Shown: positions 8,540 to 17,512 of the stretch, piece after piece
Numbering within the stretch: the stretch's first letter is position 1
Layout of the letters: each line of letters starts with the position of its first letter
Assembly (NCBI GenBank): GCA_016872645.1
Contig: VGZH01000034.1
Coordinates: 1-58,091, forward strand
Length of the DNA stretch: 58,091 nt
Direction of reading: 5' to 3'
Source: Planctomycetota bacterium
GTDB taxonomy: Bacteria > Planctomycetota > Planctomycetia > Planctomycetales > Planctomycetaceae
The notes under the pieces: model-generated
Told to the model about the DNA's origin: nothing
The model's database searches: none
What the model saw: the letters and a program-made list of their open reading frames with translations, nothing else
Made by a program: the position numbers and the translations under genes

Positions 8540-9781
8540 TCACACCGAACTTGCGACGCGACTGGCAAACTGCATCAGCAATTCGTCGGTAATGTGTGCA
8601 TCCTTGGGGACATCTTTGATGGCTTGCAAGACGGCCAAGACCTGTTCTTCGGACAACTCGTAGCCGAGTTCATGCAATCGGTGGGAGACTGCACGACGAC
8701 CGCTGTGACGACCGATCACCAACTTGAGTCCGCTTGCCCCAACTTTTTCCGGACGAAACGGCAAATAGGTGTCAGGGTTTTTCAGGAGCCCGTCCTGATG
8801 GATGCCCGCTTCGGTCGCGAAGATATTCTCGCCGCCGACTGGCTTGTTCCTCGGCAACGGCAAATTGGTCAACTCACTGACCAACTGACACAACGGATGC
8901 AACTTCGTCGTGTCGAGCTTGAACTCGACGCCGTACTGATCGGGATGCAGCGCGAGTGCGATGGCGACTTCTTCGAGCGAAGCGTTACCCGCCCGCTCGC
9001 CGATGCCGTTGATCGTACACTGCACGACGTTTGCTCCTTCGGCAACGCATGCCAGTGTATTCGCGACAGCGAGACCCAAATCGTTGTGGAAATGTACGGC
9101 GAGCAGCGCCTTGTCGAGGTTCGGCACGTTGTCCTGAATTGCGCGGATGAAGTCGCGAGCTTTTTCCGGCGTGAGAATCCCGACCGTGTCCGGAAAGCCG
9201 ATGGTTGTCGCTCCGGCAGCAATCGCCTCGCGATAGCACTGGCAGAGATATGGCAATTCGGTACGGCTGGCGTCTTCGGGACTGAACGCGACGATCTCAA
9301 ATTTCTCGCTGGCGTAGGCGACCGAGTCGGTGATGATCTTCAGAACTTCCGCTTCCGACTTTTGCAGCTTGTGCTGTCGGTGCAGCGGACTGGTTCCGCA
9401 GAACAAACTGACGCCGCGCTTGTTGGTGGGGTTGCCGTCGAGAGCTTCGTCGGCCGCATCCACGTCCCCGCGCACTGTTCGGCAGAGCGCCGTTAGCACC
9501 GGCTTTTTGACGACGCCGATCATTCGTCGAATCGCTTCGACATCCGCCGGCGACGACGCGGGGAAACCGGCATCCAACGAATGCACTCCCGCCTCTTCGA
9601 GAGCCAGCGCGATTCGCACCTTGTCGTCGGGTTCGAGCGTCGCCCCCGGCATCTGTTCGCCGTCACGCAGTGTGGTGTCGGAGAACAGCACAACGCCCGA
9701 ATTTTTGTGGTGCCGGATGATCGCCTGCTTGACGACTCCGGTCACGCGTTTCTTGGCTCGACGAAAAAAACTAATTGGCAT
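8540..9781 (-). CDS. 2-isopropylmalate synthase / homocitrate synthase family protein, short form
   Basis: The 413-residue enzyme belongs to the DRE-TIM metallolyases that condense acetyl-CoA with a 2-oxoacid. It carries [15 protein letters not shown] (catalytic Arg and metal Asp), the metal motif [12 protein letters not shown] and [15 protein letters not shown], then an LeuA-like communication region ([29 protein letters not shown]). It ends near residue 413, so the leucine-binding regulatory domain of full LeuA (about 120 further residues) is absent. That points to feedback-insensitive isopropylmalate synthase, homocitrate synthase or citramalate synthase. ATG 9781 is chosen because the conserved sequence begins there. 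It lies downstream of the beta-oxidation genes. Confidence 0.82.
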   Translation of the reverse strand: MPISFFRRAKKRVTGVVKQAIIRHHKNSGVVLFSDTTLRDGEQMPGATLEPDDKVRIALALEEAGVHSLDAGFPASSPADVEAIRRMIGVVKKPVLTALCRTVRGDVDAADEALDGNPTNKRGVSLFCGTSPLHRQHKLQKSEAEVLKIITDSVAYASEKFEIVAFSPEDASRTELPYLCQCYREAIAAGATTIGFPDTVGILTPEKARDFIRAIQDNVPNLDKALLAVHFHNDLGLAVANTLACVAEGANVVQCTINGIGERAGNASLEEVAIALALHPDQYGVEFKLDTTKLHPLCQLVSELTNLPLPRNKPVGGENIFATEAGIHQDGLLKNPDTYLPFRPEKVGASGLKLVIGRHSGRRAVSHRLHELGYELSEEQVLAVLQAIKDVPKDAHITDELLMQFASRVASSV

Positions 9782-9870
9782 CGAAGAACTCAAAACTGTG
9801 AGGCAAGGGGGTGAGGAATGCGGCAGGAGAATGGCAGACCGCTCAAAAAACTGGAAGAGAAATCGGACTC

Positions 9871-12048
9871 TCAAAGCCGCTTGAGGGCATCCGATGGTGC
9901 CAAACGCGGCCGTCCATTCGCGAGTTTGTCCAGAATCTCGACAATTTTGGCGAAGCCGAAGTTCTCGGCGTGACGCATCGGCCCCCCTCGGAACGGAGCG
10001 AAGCCCGTGCCGAACACCATCGCGAGATCGAGGTCTTCCCGCTTCGAGACGATCCTCTCATCAAGACAGCGAGCGGCCTCATTGATGATCGGAAAAATCA
10101 TTCGGTGTGTCATCTCTTCACGCGTCGGCGTGCCACCAGGAACAGTGTACGTACCGGACTGCCGCACTTTTTCGATGGCGCGATGAACGGCCGGGTTCAG
10201 TTGTTTCTGCGAACCTTTCCCGATGAGCAGCGACTTCGCAGTTGTCGGGTCATTGGTGGAAAGCTCCTTGAGCGCATCCCACAGCGGTGACGGCCGCATT
10301 CTTTCGCCGTAGGCTGCGTGCATGTTCGCGGCAACGTGCTGCGCGACCTCCAATCCAACCAGATCGGTCAGTTCGAGTGGCCCCATTGGCAAGCCAAACG
10401 CGACGGCGGCTCGATCGATCTCCAGCGGATCGGAGACCTCCAGCAGCAACCATCCCGCTTCGTTCATGTACGGCGCGAGCAATCGATTCACCAGGAAGCC
10501 GGGACAGTCTTTCACGATCACCGCCGTCTTGCCGAGCCGCTGGGTCAGCGCGAACGCCGTCGCCAGCGCAGTCAGACTGGTTTGCTCGGTACGAATCACT
10601 TCGACCAAAGGCATCTGCAACGGCGGATTGAAGAAGTGCAGTCCGACAATCCGCTCCGGATGCGGTACACCTGCGGCGATTTCCGTGACGAGCAACGAGC
10701 TGGTGTTCGTCGCCAGAACCGTCGTCGGCGAGGTTGCCTCGGCAAGGTCGCGAAATACCTGCTGCTTGATGGGAAGTGATTCGACAATCGCCTCGATCAC
10801 CAAATCGGTCTGCTTGAACCCGGAAAAATCCGTCGTCGGCCGCAAGCGGTCGAGTGTGTCGCTGGCTTGGAGCGGAGTCACTTTCTTTCGCTGCACATCC
10901 CCTTTCACCCATTTCCGAACGTTTGCGATTCCCTTTGCCAGAAACTCTGGCTTGATGTCCTTCAGCCGAGTCCAGATTCCCTTCTGAGCCATCAGCAGCG
11001 CGATGCCAGCGCCCATCGCCCCCGCGCCGAGAACCGCCCCGTTGCTGATCGGTTGGGTGGCGATGTCCGCCAGTTCCGCGGGTCTCTTCGCATCCTCTTG
11101 GAGGAAGAACAATCGCAAGCATTCGCGAGTGACTGGATCGTCGGCAAGTCTTCCAATCGCTGCCGATTCGGCCGCGAAACCGATCGACGGTGGCTGCCCA
11201 AACCCGGACCGCAACACTTCGATGGCCGCGAGCGGAGCCGGATAGTTGCCCTTGGTCTCGTGCCTCACTTTGCCTTCGGCTTTGCCGAACGCGTAATTGC
11301 GCAGCGGCGGAATCGACTCCGTCAGCCGAGCGATCAGCGAACGTTTCGGCCGCTTGAAGAGCGCGCTGGCGGTTCCCACTTTGATCACGTTTCGCAACAA
11401 GTCCGCGCCGACAAGTGGCAACGCTTCAACTGGCACCATGTCATGCACGAGTCCCTTCGACCGAGCCTGCCAACCGCTAAGAAGTCGCCCGGTCAGGATC
11501 ATCGGCAGTGAATCGACCAAGCCGACCAACTTCGGCAACCGAACGGTCCCGCCCCAGCCGGGAATTAAACCGAGCTTCACCTCCGGCAGTCCGAGCAGCG
11601 TCTTCGCATGATCATCCGCGACGCGATACCGACACGACATCGCGAATTCGAGACCACCGCCGAGACACGCTCCCGAAATCAACGCCACGGTCGGAACGTG
11701 CAACGTTTCAAGCAACTCAAACACACGCTGGCCGAGCTTGGATAACTCGGCCGCTTCGGCTCCGCCGGACATCGACTTCATCTCGGTCACGTCGGCTCCG
11801 ACGATGAAACTCCCCGGCTTGCCGCTGAGAAACATCACGCCATGCACTGCCGCGTCCCGCCGAATCTCGGCAATCAGCCGTTCGAGTTCTTCGAGCATCC
11901 CCTTCGACAACGCGTTGGCAGACTTATCGCGCCGATCGATGCGGACCTTCAAAATCCCTCCATCCAACAGCTCTGCGTGCCACATCACGGCCTCGGCCAA
12001 AAAAGACTGTGACGTCGAATTCATGAGAGTGGACTCTGTAGCGATCAT
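9871..12048 (-). CDS. fadJ: Bifunctional enoyl-CoA hydratase / 3-hydroxyacyl-CoA dehydrogenase (fatty-acid oxidation alpha subunit)
   Basis: The 725-residue protein has an N-terminal crotonase domain (about 15-210) with the oxyanion-hole regions [12 protein letters not shown] and [14 protein letters not shown] and the Glu-bearing [19 protein letters not shown] 3-hydroxyacyl-CoA dehydrogenase domain follows: NAD site [16 protein letters not shown] (about residue 330), then GLHFFNPP with the catalytic His, and [13 protein letters not shown]. It hydrates enoyl-CoA and oxidises 3-hydroxyacyl-CoA in beta-oxidation. ATG 12048 is preferred over GTG 12063 because AAAGGA precedes it at proper spacing. 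A small membrane ORF ends 11 bases upstream, and the thiolase partner lies just beyond that. fadJ is the closest architecture name; fadB is an alternative. Confidence 0.92.
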   Translation of the reverse strand: MIATESTLMNSTSQSFLAEAVMWHAELLDGGILKVRIDRRDKSANALSKGMLEELERLIAEIRRDAAVHGVMFLSGKPGSFIVGADVTEMKSMSGGAEAAELSKLGQRVFELLETLHVPTVALISGACLGGGLEFAMSCRYRVADDHAKTLLGLPEVKLGLIPGWGGTVRLPKLVGLVDSLPMILTGRLLSGWQARSKGLVHDMVPVEALPLVGADLLRNVIKVGTASALFKRPKRSLIARLTESIPPLRNYAFGKAEGKVRHETKGNYPAPLAAIEVLRSGFGQPPSIGFAAESAAIGRLADDPVTRECLRLFFLQEDAKRPAELADIATQPISNGAVLGAGAMGAGIALLMAQKGIWTRLKDIKPEFLAKGIANVRKWVKGDVQRKKVTPLQASDTLDRLRPTTDFSGFKQTDLVIEAIVESLPIKQQVFRDLAEATSPTTVLATNTSSLLVTEIAAGVPHPERIVGLHFFNPPLQMPLVEVIRTEQTSLTALATAFALTQRLGKTAVIVKDCPGFLVNRLLAPYMNEAGWLLLEVSDPLEIDRAAVAFGLPMGPLELTDLVGLEVAQHVAANMHAAYGERMRPSPLWDALKELSTNDPTTAKSLLIGKGSQKQLNPAVHRAIEKVRQSGTYTVPGGTPTREEMTHRMIFPIINEAARCLDERIVSKREDLDLAMVFGTGFAPFRGGPMRHAENFGFAKIVEILDKLANGRPRLAPSDALKRL

Positions 12049-12059
12049 GTCGATTCCTT

Positions 12060-12236
12060 TCACAGTCCCGCGTCAAACAACGGCTCGTACAACGAAATGA
12101 CTCCGGACAGATGCAGGCTGCCAACCAGCAGGACGAATAATCCGACCACCAACGACATCGCTCCCAGAAGTCCAACCAGTAACGCCCCTCCCGTTCGCCA
12201 ACGCAGGTCGGCGATGCGGCGCAGACGTCTCCGCAT
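12060..12236 (-). CDS. Short membrane ORF (58 aa), possibly the 3' part of a frameshifted gene
   Basis: From ATG 12236, this frame reads a basic start (MRRRLRRIADLRW) followed by a long hydrophobic run (GALLVGLLGAMSLVVGLF and onward) and ends YEPLFDAGL. It is strongly membrane-like and its stop is 11 bases before the fused hydratase/dehydrogenase ATG, over that gene's ribosome-binding site. It overlaps the 149-residue frame that starts at 12522 in a different reading frame. I think this frame is the real C-terminal end of the local protein, because it is far more protein-like here than the other frame. Confidence 0.45.
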   Translation of the reverse strand: MRRRLRRIADLRWRTGGALLVGLLGAMSLVVGLFVLLVGSLHLSGVISLYEPLFDAGL

Positions 12237-12522
12237 CAAAACTCAAAACAGCGCTGGCCAAGCTGATCGCACCAGCGAATCCGGGAATGATGAGCCAACG
12301 CCGGACGATTGCCGATCGTTCACTTTTCGTCGTAACCCCAGAACTGCAAGATCGTCCGGGGACAACGGGACCGCCCGGCGACATCCGCAATGGCTCTGAC
12401 GCCGTTCCTTCGCGAACAACGAAAACGAGCGGAATCAGCACACAAATCAACGTCGGTCGGACGAACTCCGCTGACATCTTTCCCTTCCTTGGTGGATTCG
12501 CCGCGGAGATCGAGGGATTCAT
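12073..12522 (-). CDS. Putative membrane ORF coupled to the thiolase stop; reading frame uncertain
   Basis: ATG 12522 overlaps the thiolase TGA by four bases (ATGA) and is preceded by GGAGGTG, so translation very likely starts here. The first 36 residues include a basic stretch and a hydrophobic segment (VRPTLICVLIPLVFVV), and another moderately hydrophobic patch follows (WLIIPGFAGAISLASAVLSF). After about residue 95 the frame becomes Arg/Gly/Ser-rich and unlike a protein, while the overlapping frame (12060-12236) becomes strongly hydrophobic. A single small membrane protein with a frameshift near 12240 would explain both. I recognise no family. Confidence 0.4.
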   Translation of the reverse strand: MNPSISAANPPRKGKMSAEFVRPTLICVLIPLVFVVREGTASEPLRMSPGGPVVPGRSCSSGVTTKSERSAIVRRWLIIPGFAGAISLASAVLSFDAETSAPHRRPALANGRGVTGWTSGSDVVGGRIIRPAGWQPASVRSHFVVRAVV

Positions 12523-13814
12523 GTCACCTCCACAACGACGGCCCCACCTTGTCCACCGCCGATGCAGAGCGTTGCCAGTCCGCACGAACGTTCACGGCGA
12601 CGAAGTTCATGCAGCAGCGTGAGGATCAATCGAGTGCCGGTCGCCCCGACGGGGTGTCCCAACCCGATCGCTCCGCCGTTCACGTTGAGCCGGTCAAGGT
12701 CGATCGAGCCGAGCGGTGCGAGGTCACACCCAGCAGCCGCACACGGCCCGGCTGGTGACTCGAACCCACGCAGACAGGCGATGGCCTGAGCGGCGAACGC
12801 TTCGTTGAGTTCGATTAACTCCATGTCGGATAGTCTCAATCCCGTTTGCTGCAAGACTCGCGACGTGGCGAACACCGGGCCGAGTCCCATGCGAGCCGGA
12901 TCGCAACCGGCGTAGGCGTAATCGCGGATGCGACCGAGCGGTGTCAGTCCCCACTCGCGAGCCGTGTCGGCTTCGACGATCAACAGCGCGGCGGCGCCGT
13001 CGGTGATTTGGCACGAGTTACCAATCGTCACGCTGCCCCAACGACGATCAAAGTACGGCTTGAGCTTTGCCAGCGACTCAAGCGATTGATCGGCTCGGAA
13101 GCCGACGTCTTGCGAGATCGGTTTGACTCCGCCGTCGCGATCATCGACGTAAACCGTCATCACTTCGGAGGTCAGCCGATTTTCCTGCCAGGCCGCGGCG
13201 GCGCGCTGATGACTGCGCAGTGCGAAACTGTCTTGTTCGTCTCGAGAAATCTTGAACTCGCGGGCCAGTTTTTCAGCCGTGTCCCCCATCATCAGGCCGG
13301 TGACAGGATCGGTCAGTCCTAGCTTGATCCCGATTTGCGGTTGCAGATCGCTCAGCCGAAACGAGGCGAAGGTCTTGAATTTTTGCCAAGTCGATCGAGC
13401 GGAACTCAACCGCAGCAACTTGTCGGCGAATTTCTTCGGGTAGAACAGCGGGATGTGGCTCATCGAATCGACGCCGACGGCGACGACACATTTCGCTCGG
13501 CCGGAAAGCACGCGGTCGCACGCCTGCGTCACGCACTCGAAACCGCTGGCGCAATTCCGGCTGACGGTGTGAGCGATCTTGTCGCGCGGAATACCGGCTC
13601 GCAGTGCGATGACTCGCGCGACATTCGCGGCATCGACGGGGCTGGCGACGTTTCCGCAAATCAGTTCATCGACCCGAGCAGGGTCGAGATTGGTTCGGTC
13701 CAGCAACTCGCGCACGGCCAACCGGCCCAGCTCTTGTGCCGGAAGCTGGTTGAACGCGGCTCCGGCTTTCACGAACGGGGTCCGCACACCGCCGATAATC
13801 ATCGCTTCTGCCAT
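12519..13814 (-). CDS. fadI: Acetyl-CoA acyltransferase (beta-oxidation thiolase, FadI-like)
   Basis: The 431-residue thiolase catalyses the thiolytic cleavage that completes beta-oxidation. Visible hallmarks are IIGGVRTPFVKAGAAF at the N-terminus, the acylation cysteine in NCASGFECVTQA, ELNEAFAAQA, GGAIGLGHPVGATGTR (catalytic His) and CIGGGQGGAVVVEV with the second active cysteine. The long insert around residues 125-160 fits the FadI / trifunctional-protein beta type. ATG 13814 is preceded by GAGGGC; the frame stays open upstream through a hairpin repeat that is not protein-like. It is upstream of the fused hydratase/dehydrogenase, so the two likely form the alpha-beta complex. fadA is an alternative name. 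Confidence 0.9.
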   Translation of the reverse strand: MAEAMIIGGVRTPFVKAGAAFNQLPAQELGRLAVRELLDRTNLDPARVDELICGNVASPVDAANVARVIALRAGIPRDKIAHTVSRNCASGFECVTQACDRVLSGRAKCVVAVGVDSMSHIPLFYPKKFADKLLRLSSARSTWQKFKTFASFRLSDLQPQIGIKLGLTDPVTGLMMGDTAEKLAREFKISRDEQDSFALRSHQRAAAAWQENRLTSEVMTVYVDDRDGGVKPISQDVGFRADQSLESLAKLKPYFDRRWGSVTIGNSCQITDGAAALLIVEADTAREWGLTPLGRIRDYAYAGCDPARMGLGPVFATSRVLQQTGLRLSDMELIELNEAFAAQAIACLRGFESPAGPCAAAGCDLAPLGSIDLDRLNVNGGAIGLGHPVGATGTRLILTLLHELRRRERSCGLATLCIGGGQGGAVVVEVT

Positions 13815-13833
13815 GATGCCCTCACTGGCAAAG

Positions 13834-13860
13834 TAGGTCAGCCTTTCCAAGCTGACCGAA
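13834..13860. repeat. GTAGGTCAGCCTTTCCAAGCTGACC hairpin repeat
   Basis: GGTCAGC and GCTGACC pair around CTTTCCAA just upstream of the thiolase start. A second element (AACGAAATTCGGGTTTGCCT... to GGCGAACCTACAC) lies at about 13,901-13,936. I recall this hairpin type as a dispersed intergenic repeat in planctomycetes, where it produces spurious reading frames; this is from memory. Confidence 0.55.
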
Positions 13861-13931
13861 GCTCCTGAATTAACGGAAGGGTAGCCGCTGCTGGAATCAA
13901 ACGAAATTCGGGTTTGCCTGAAAAGGCGAAC

Positions 13932-14480
13932 CTACACAGGCAAGCCGCGAGCGATGCGGATCTCGCGCACCTTTGCGACGACCTCATTGACAAGTTGGCT
14001 GTTGCGCTCAATCGCCTGAAGTTCGAGGACGTTCGCGAAGAAGTTACAGCAAACGGTTATGAACGCGATGAGCAAGTGACACGTGCCGGCGGAGAGTCCG
14101 CCAAGACCTCCAAACTTCATACCGGATCCTGGATCGGCAGCAGCTCCAAAGCCGACGGTCACCAACAGCAGCACGAAGCAGCCGGACATGGCCGGCAGCA
14201 CGCGGTACTTCAGACTCTGACTCTCTCGCCGCCAGCGATCCTCCAATTGATAGGCCTTGCTGACGTCCTCCATCCAGCGCCCGGTCCCCATGAAATAGGT
14301 CAGGACGAGCGCATGCACCAGTGTGGCCGCGATTAATCCACCTATCGCTAGTCCCAAGTGCCATCGCTTGAGGTTCATCGACTCGATCAATTTCGGGTCG
14401 TCGATGCTCAGGCCAATAACGAAAACCGTCAGCAGCAACAGAGTGCTGAGCGACGCCAGAGTTAAAAAGATGCGGGTCAC
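13932..14480 (-). CDS. Conserved-looking multi-pass membrane protein, function unknown
   Basis: From GTG 14480 (GGAA six bases upstream) the product is 182 residues. Three or four hydrophobic segments are visible: IFLTLASLSTLLLLTVFVIG, HLGLAIGGLIAATLVHALVL, VLPAMSGCFVLLLVTVGFG and LLIAFITVCCNFFANVLEL. The C-terminal 30 residues are charged (NSQLVNEVVAKVREIRIARG) and probably cytoplasmic. A soluble loop between segments 2 and 3 carries YFMGTGRWMEDVSKAY. I cannot name a family. It lies downstream of a strong terminator that closes the DUF1571 gene, so it is transcribed separately. An upstream GTG at 14564 has no ribosome-binding site. Confidence 0.65.
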   Translation of the reverse strand: MTRIFLTLASLSTLLLLTVFVIGLSIDDPKLIESMNLKRWHLGLAIGGLIAATLVHALVLTYFMGTGRWMEDVSKAYQLEDRWRRESQSLKYRVLPAMSGCFVLLLVTVGFGAAADPGSGMKFGGLGGLSAGTCHLLIAFITVCCNFFANVLELQAIERNSQLVNEVVAKVREIRIARGLPV

Positions 14481-14595
14481 GGTCGTTTCCGAATTGAGCT
14501 GTCGGTGAGGCTGGTGTCCCTCCGAATCGTGGGACTTGCTGATGCTGATGAAGTTTAGTGGCACATTGCTGGCGACTCGATGATGAGAGGTTCAA

Positions 14596-14629
14596 CGAAA
14601 AAGCCCGATGAGCGCGGCTCATCGGGCTT
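14596..14629 (-). terminator. Strong intrinsic terminator
   Basis: On the minus strand a perfect 13-pair stem (AAGCCCGATGAGC with GCTCATCGGGCTT, GCG loop) is followed by a T-run. It lies about 30 bases beyond the stop of the DUF1571 gene and ends that transcript. Confidence 0.9.
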
Positions 14630-14657
14630 GCAAGTTTCGTGAGCAGCGTTTGCTGCA

Positions 14658-15479
14658 TTAGAAGCCGTACGACTGGTTTTCCGTATCAAAGTCCAGGTCG
14701 CTGAAGCCCACGTTCGTCTTGATATTTGCGTACGTGTATTCTTCGATGACCGGCGGCTGGGCACCTTGGGCGGGGAAGCCGAACTGCTCGACACGCACCG
14801 GCAGGCCGGAATCCTTGGCGACGTACAGCCGCGTCAAATGGAACGGAGCGTGCGCGACTTGTTTGGGATAAGTCGTTTCAACCACTTTGCAATCGGTCTT
14901 GTCGACCTTTGCATTGGGGAAGAATTTCACGACGCAATCGTCATGTTTTTCGCCAGCCTCCCACTGCTGAACCAGCGTCGCAACCAATTTCGACATGCCG
15001 AACATCGTGATCGGATAACGGTTGTCATCCATCGCGTCTTTGCTGTCCGGTTTCAGCTTGATGGTTCCGACGATGGAGGTGATCCCCTCACCATGAGCCA
15101 ACAGCTTGTCCTTGTTTTTGCCGGCGACGTAAATCACTTCGCGGCCGGCATGCGGATTGATGTACTTAAGGTAGACGCTGAAGGGTTGCTCGCGAAACTT
15201 CACGAACATCTCGGTCTGCAGCAACTTCTTGCCGACGACTTCTTTCTTGGTGAAGGTCGCCTCGTAGTCGTTGACCTTTTTCAAAGTCTCCTGGACATCT
15301 TTGGCGAACTTGATGGCGGCTCCGAGTTTCTGGGAATCGCCGCTGGTGGCATTGTTGCTTTTCGCCGTCTTGGGGACCTCGCCCGCGATTACCCAACTTG
15401 GTAACAGCAAGCTCGAAGAAACTGCGGCGGAGCGCTTCAGAAAATAACGACGACCTTGATTCGTAGATTTCAGACTCAT
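14658..15479 (-). CDS. Exported DUF1571 family protein
   Basis: The 273-residue protein begins with a twin-arginine-like leader (NQGRRYFLKRSAAVSSSLLL) and a cleavage region near WVIAGE, so export is likely. The mature part matches DUF1571: VNDYEATFTKKEVVGKKLL, FREQPFSVYLKYINP, GREVIYVAGKNKDKLLAHGE and the C-terminal VGFSDLDFDTENQ. The fold resembles LolA/outer-membrane lipoprotein sorting proteins, with a beta-sheet cradle, and most members come from planctomycetes. Substrate unknown. ATG 15479 is preceded by GGAG (9 bases). It is a single-gene transcript ending at a strong terminator. Confidence 0.85.
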   Translation of the reverse strand: MSLKSTNQGRRYFLKRSAAVSSSLLLPSWVIAGEVPKTAKSNNATSGDSQKLGAAIKFAKDVQETLKKVNDYEATFTKKEVVGKKLLQTEMFVKFREQPFSVYLKYINPHAGREVIYVAGKNKDKLLAHGEGITSIVGTIKLKPDSKDAMDDNRYPITMFGMSKLVATLVQQWEAGEKHDDCVVKFFPNAKVDKTDCKVVETTYPKQVAHAPFHLTRLYVAKDSGLPVRVEQFGFPAQGAQPPVIEEYTYANIKTNVGFSDLDFDTENQSYGF

Positions 15480-15810
15480 AGAGCTTCAACTCCATTAGCA
15501 AATCAGCGCTCGAATTGCCTTCATCCTGGAGGGCATTTCGGCGAGGGGCGGATACTAGTGAGCAACGTCGCGGGCACAAGTCTCCGACTGGCAGCCACGA
15601 TGCGGCTCGGCGACGGTGCCGAATCCCGTTTCATCGCAATTGGTATCGGGACGGGCAGAGAATCCACTTCACCGGGCCAGCTTCAAGAAACCGAAATGAC
15701 CCGCGCCCGCCGACCCACGAGCGTTGTCCACGCTGCGACCCGAAAGGTCTCTCGGAGGCGCGTACTCGCGAAGGACTGATCCCGACAGGCCAAATCGGCG
15801 AAAACTGCCG
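15480..15810. other. Intergenic stretch, no gene seen
   Basis: Between the divergent DUF1571 gene (minus) and the following plus-strand gene I see no protein-like frame on either strand. The open frames present are short, Arg/Ser/Pro-rich and lack ribosome-binding sites. The region presumably holds both promoters. Confidence 0.5.
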
Positions 15811-15840
15811 TTGAGGTGTTTTTGCAAGTCGGCCTACATT
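15811..15840 (+). promoter_or_regulatory. Possible sigma70-type promoter
   Basis: TTGAGG and TACATT are separated by 18 bases, 72 bases ahead of the ATG at 15913. The match to the consensus is moderate and promoter rules in planctomycetes are loose, so this is only a candidate. Confidence 0.3.
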
Positions 15841-15912
15841 CCGGTCTCGCGTCGGCCTCACAAGAGGTGAGGTTTCAAACACATTGGTCCGGGAACAGGG
15901 AGATTTGCAAGG

Positions 15913-16698
15913 ATGCACTCTCGAACTGGCAGTTCAATGTCTACGTTAATGTTCATGGTCCCGCTACTCGGTGTTCCGTTGATGGCGATGTTTGGAGTTC
16001 CGCAATTCGTCCCGGTGATTGCATCGTCCGTCAACGACGAAGTAACTCGGCCTGCGGGAATTCGCTCCAAGCAGATCGTCGGTGAGTCTGCATCGGCGAC
16101 CACGATGGTGGCCGAATCCTCAATGCAAAGTGCCGGTTCGCGCGATGACCAACCGCTGCAAGATATCTTTCGTCCGGCGGAGCGTTCTCGTCGCGGAGGC
16201 CGCCAAAGCATGGACGCCGAGTCGCGTGGACTCGAGACAAAGTTCGTCGAGACTTCGCTCAAGGCCGAAACTTGGTTGACGCAGAATGTGTTGGAAGAGC
16301 CTGCTTCCACAGCGAATCAACGATTAGTCGACCTGTTTGGGACTTACCCCGCCACCGCCAATCCGATCGAGCCGCAAAACCGAGCGCGTTCAACAACCGC
16401 TCGGACACTCGACGAGCCGAAACCGCTGCGGTCGACGGCCAACGTTTTTGAAGCCAACACGGATCGATCTAATAAGGGCCTGACGTGGCGTGAGGCGGTG
16501 CGCCGCTTAAATGAACTCGGCATTCACGAGTTCCGTTTGGAACCGGGTAGTCAGCCGGGTGATTTCTATTTCGCGTGCGAGTTCGCTCCGCACCGCGACG
16601 CTCGAGTCACGCGCCGTTTTGAGGCCGAAGCCACTGAACCGTTGCTCGCGGTCCAGGTGGTGCTACGGCAAATTGACGAGTGGCTGACACGACGCTGA
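15913..16698 (+). CDS. Hypothetical membrane-anchored or exported protein upstream of scpB
   Basis: The 261-residue protein has a hydrophobic N-terminus (residues 9-37, STLMFMVPLLGVPLMAMFGV) that could be a signal or anchor. A long polar, probably disordered middle (about 40-190, many Arg, Ser and Thr) follows, then a compact C-terminal domain of about 70 residues beginning LTWREAVRRLNELGIHEFRL and ending LAVQVVLRQIDEWL. I do not recognise the family. Its stop lies 11 bases before the scpB start on the same strand, so the two are very likely co-transcribed. ATG 15913 follows GGGAG at 9 bases. Confidence 0.7.
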   Translation: MHSRTGSSMSTLMFMVPLLGVPLMAMFGVPQFVPVIASSVNDEVTRPAGIRSKQIVGESASATTMVAESSMQSAGSRDDQPLQDIFRPAERSRRGGRQSMDAESRGLETKFVETSLKAETWLTQNVLEEPASTANQRLVDLFGTYPATANPIEPQNRARSTTARTLDEPKPLRSTANVFEANTDRSNKGLTWREAVRRLNELGIHEFRLEPGSQPGDFYFACEFAPHRDARVTRRFEAEATEPLLAVQVVLRQIDEWLTRR

Positions 16699-16709
16699 CC
16701 GAGGACAAC

Positions 16710-17426
16710 ATGTTTCTCATGCGATCGAGTCCGATTCGCGATCTGTCCGTGACGCCCGGTCTCGCTGGGGTCACTGCACGCTCCTCATCGGCGGCTGGTT
16801 TCCGTTGGAAGTTTTTGGCAACGGCAGGCAATCGCCGTTCGACGGTGAATCTTGCCGCCGATGTGTATCGACGTACTCCGAAGATGGCCCGTTTAGAGGC
16901 CGTGTTGTTTGTCGCCGACGAACCATTACCGATCAAACGGCTGGTGCAACTCGCGACCTTGGCAGATTCGGAAGAGGCTCAACAATTGATCGACCGGCTG
17001 AATCTTGCTTACGACACCCGGGGCTCGACGTTCCGGGTCGAACGAGTTGCGACCGGATTGCGATTGTTGACTCGGCGCGAGGTTGTCTTCTGGCTCGACA
17101 AATTGCACCAGCGAAAAGCGGCGCTCAAGTTGACCCCGCCGATGCTCGAAACGCTGGCGATCGTCGCTTACCGACAACCGCTGACTCGCGCAGACCTCGA
17201 GGCGGTCCGCGGTGTCCAGTCGTCCGAGATGCTCAAGCAGTTGATCGAGCGGGAACTGGTCCGGATTGCTGGAGAAGACGATTCGCTCGGACGTCCGTTC
17301 CTGTACGAGACCACTCGAAAATTCCTGGAACTTTACGGCCTGCAATCGCTCGATGATTTGCCAATGGCAGAACGGCTGCGCCGTCAACGCACAGCGGTGG
17401 TGGAAGAAATCACGAGCGCGGCGTAA
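16710..17426 (+). CDS. scpB: Segregation and condensation protein B (ScpB)
   Basis: ScpB binds ScpA as a dimer in the SMC-ScpAB condensin that compacts and segregates chromosomes. The 238-residue protein has the paired winged-helix core: RLEAVLFVADEPLPIKRLVQ, then FRVERVATGLRLLTRREVV, LTPPMLETLAIVAYRQPLTR (the family's ETLAIVAY motif), and GRPFLYETTRKFLELYGLQS. An N-terminal extension of about 60 residues precedes the first winged helix. ATG 16710 follows GAGG. No scpA is adjacent; the upstream neighbour is the hypothetical exported protein, so the usual scpA-scpB pairing is broken here. Confidence 0.92.
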   Translation: MFLMRSSPIRDLSVTPGLAGVTARSSSAAGFRWKFLATAGNRRSTVNLAADVYRRTPKMARLEAVLFVADEPLPIKRLVQLATLADSEEAQQLIDRLNLAYDTRGSTFRVERVATGLRLLTRREVVFWLDKLHQRKAALKLTPPMLETLAIVAYRQPLTRADLEAVRGVQSSEMLKQLIERELVRIAGEDDSLGRPFLYETTRKFLELYGLQSLDDLPMAERLRRQRTAVVEEITSAA

Positions 17427-17451
17427 TCTTGTTGCAGGTCGCGAGAAAAAC

Positions 17452-17484
17452 AAAAAACCCGGTCTGCCATTGCAGCCGGGCTTT
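17452..17484. terminator. Bidirectional intrinsic terminator
   Basis: CCCGG-CTGC pairs with GCAG-CCGGG (one bulged T, CATT loop), with an A-run before and a T-run after. It sits between the convergent scpB and HU-like genes and can stop transcription from both sides. Confidence 0.85.
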
Positions 17485-17512
17485 TGTGAGCGCTGAATGC
17501 CGAAGCAGTCGA

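Noticed and set aside
8594-9496. 300-codon open frame antisense to the LeuA-type gene
   Set aside because: It lies opposite a gene with DTTLRDGEQ and other clear motifs; no protein features of its own.
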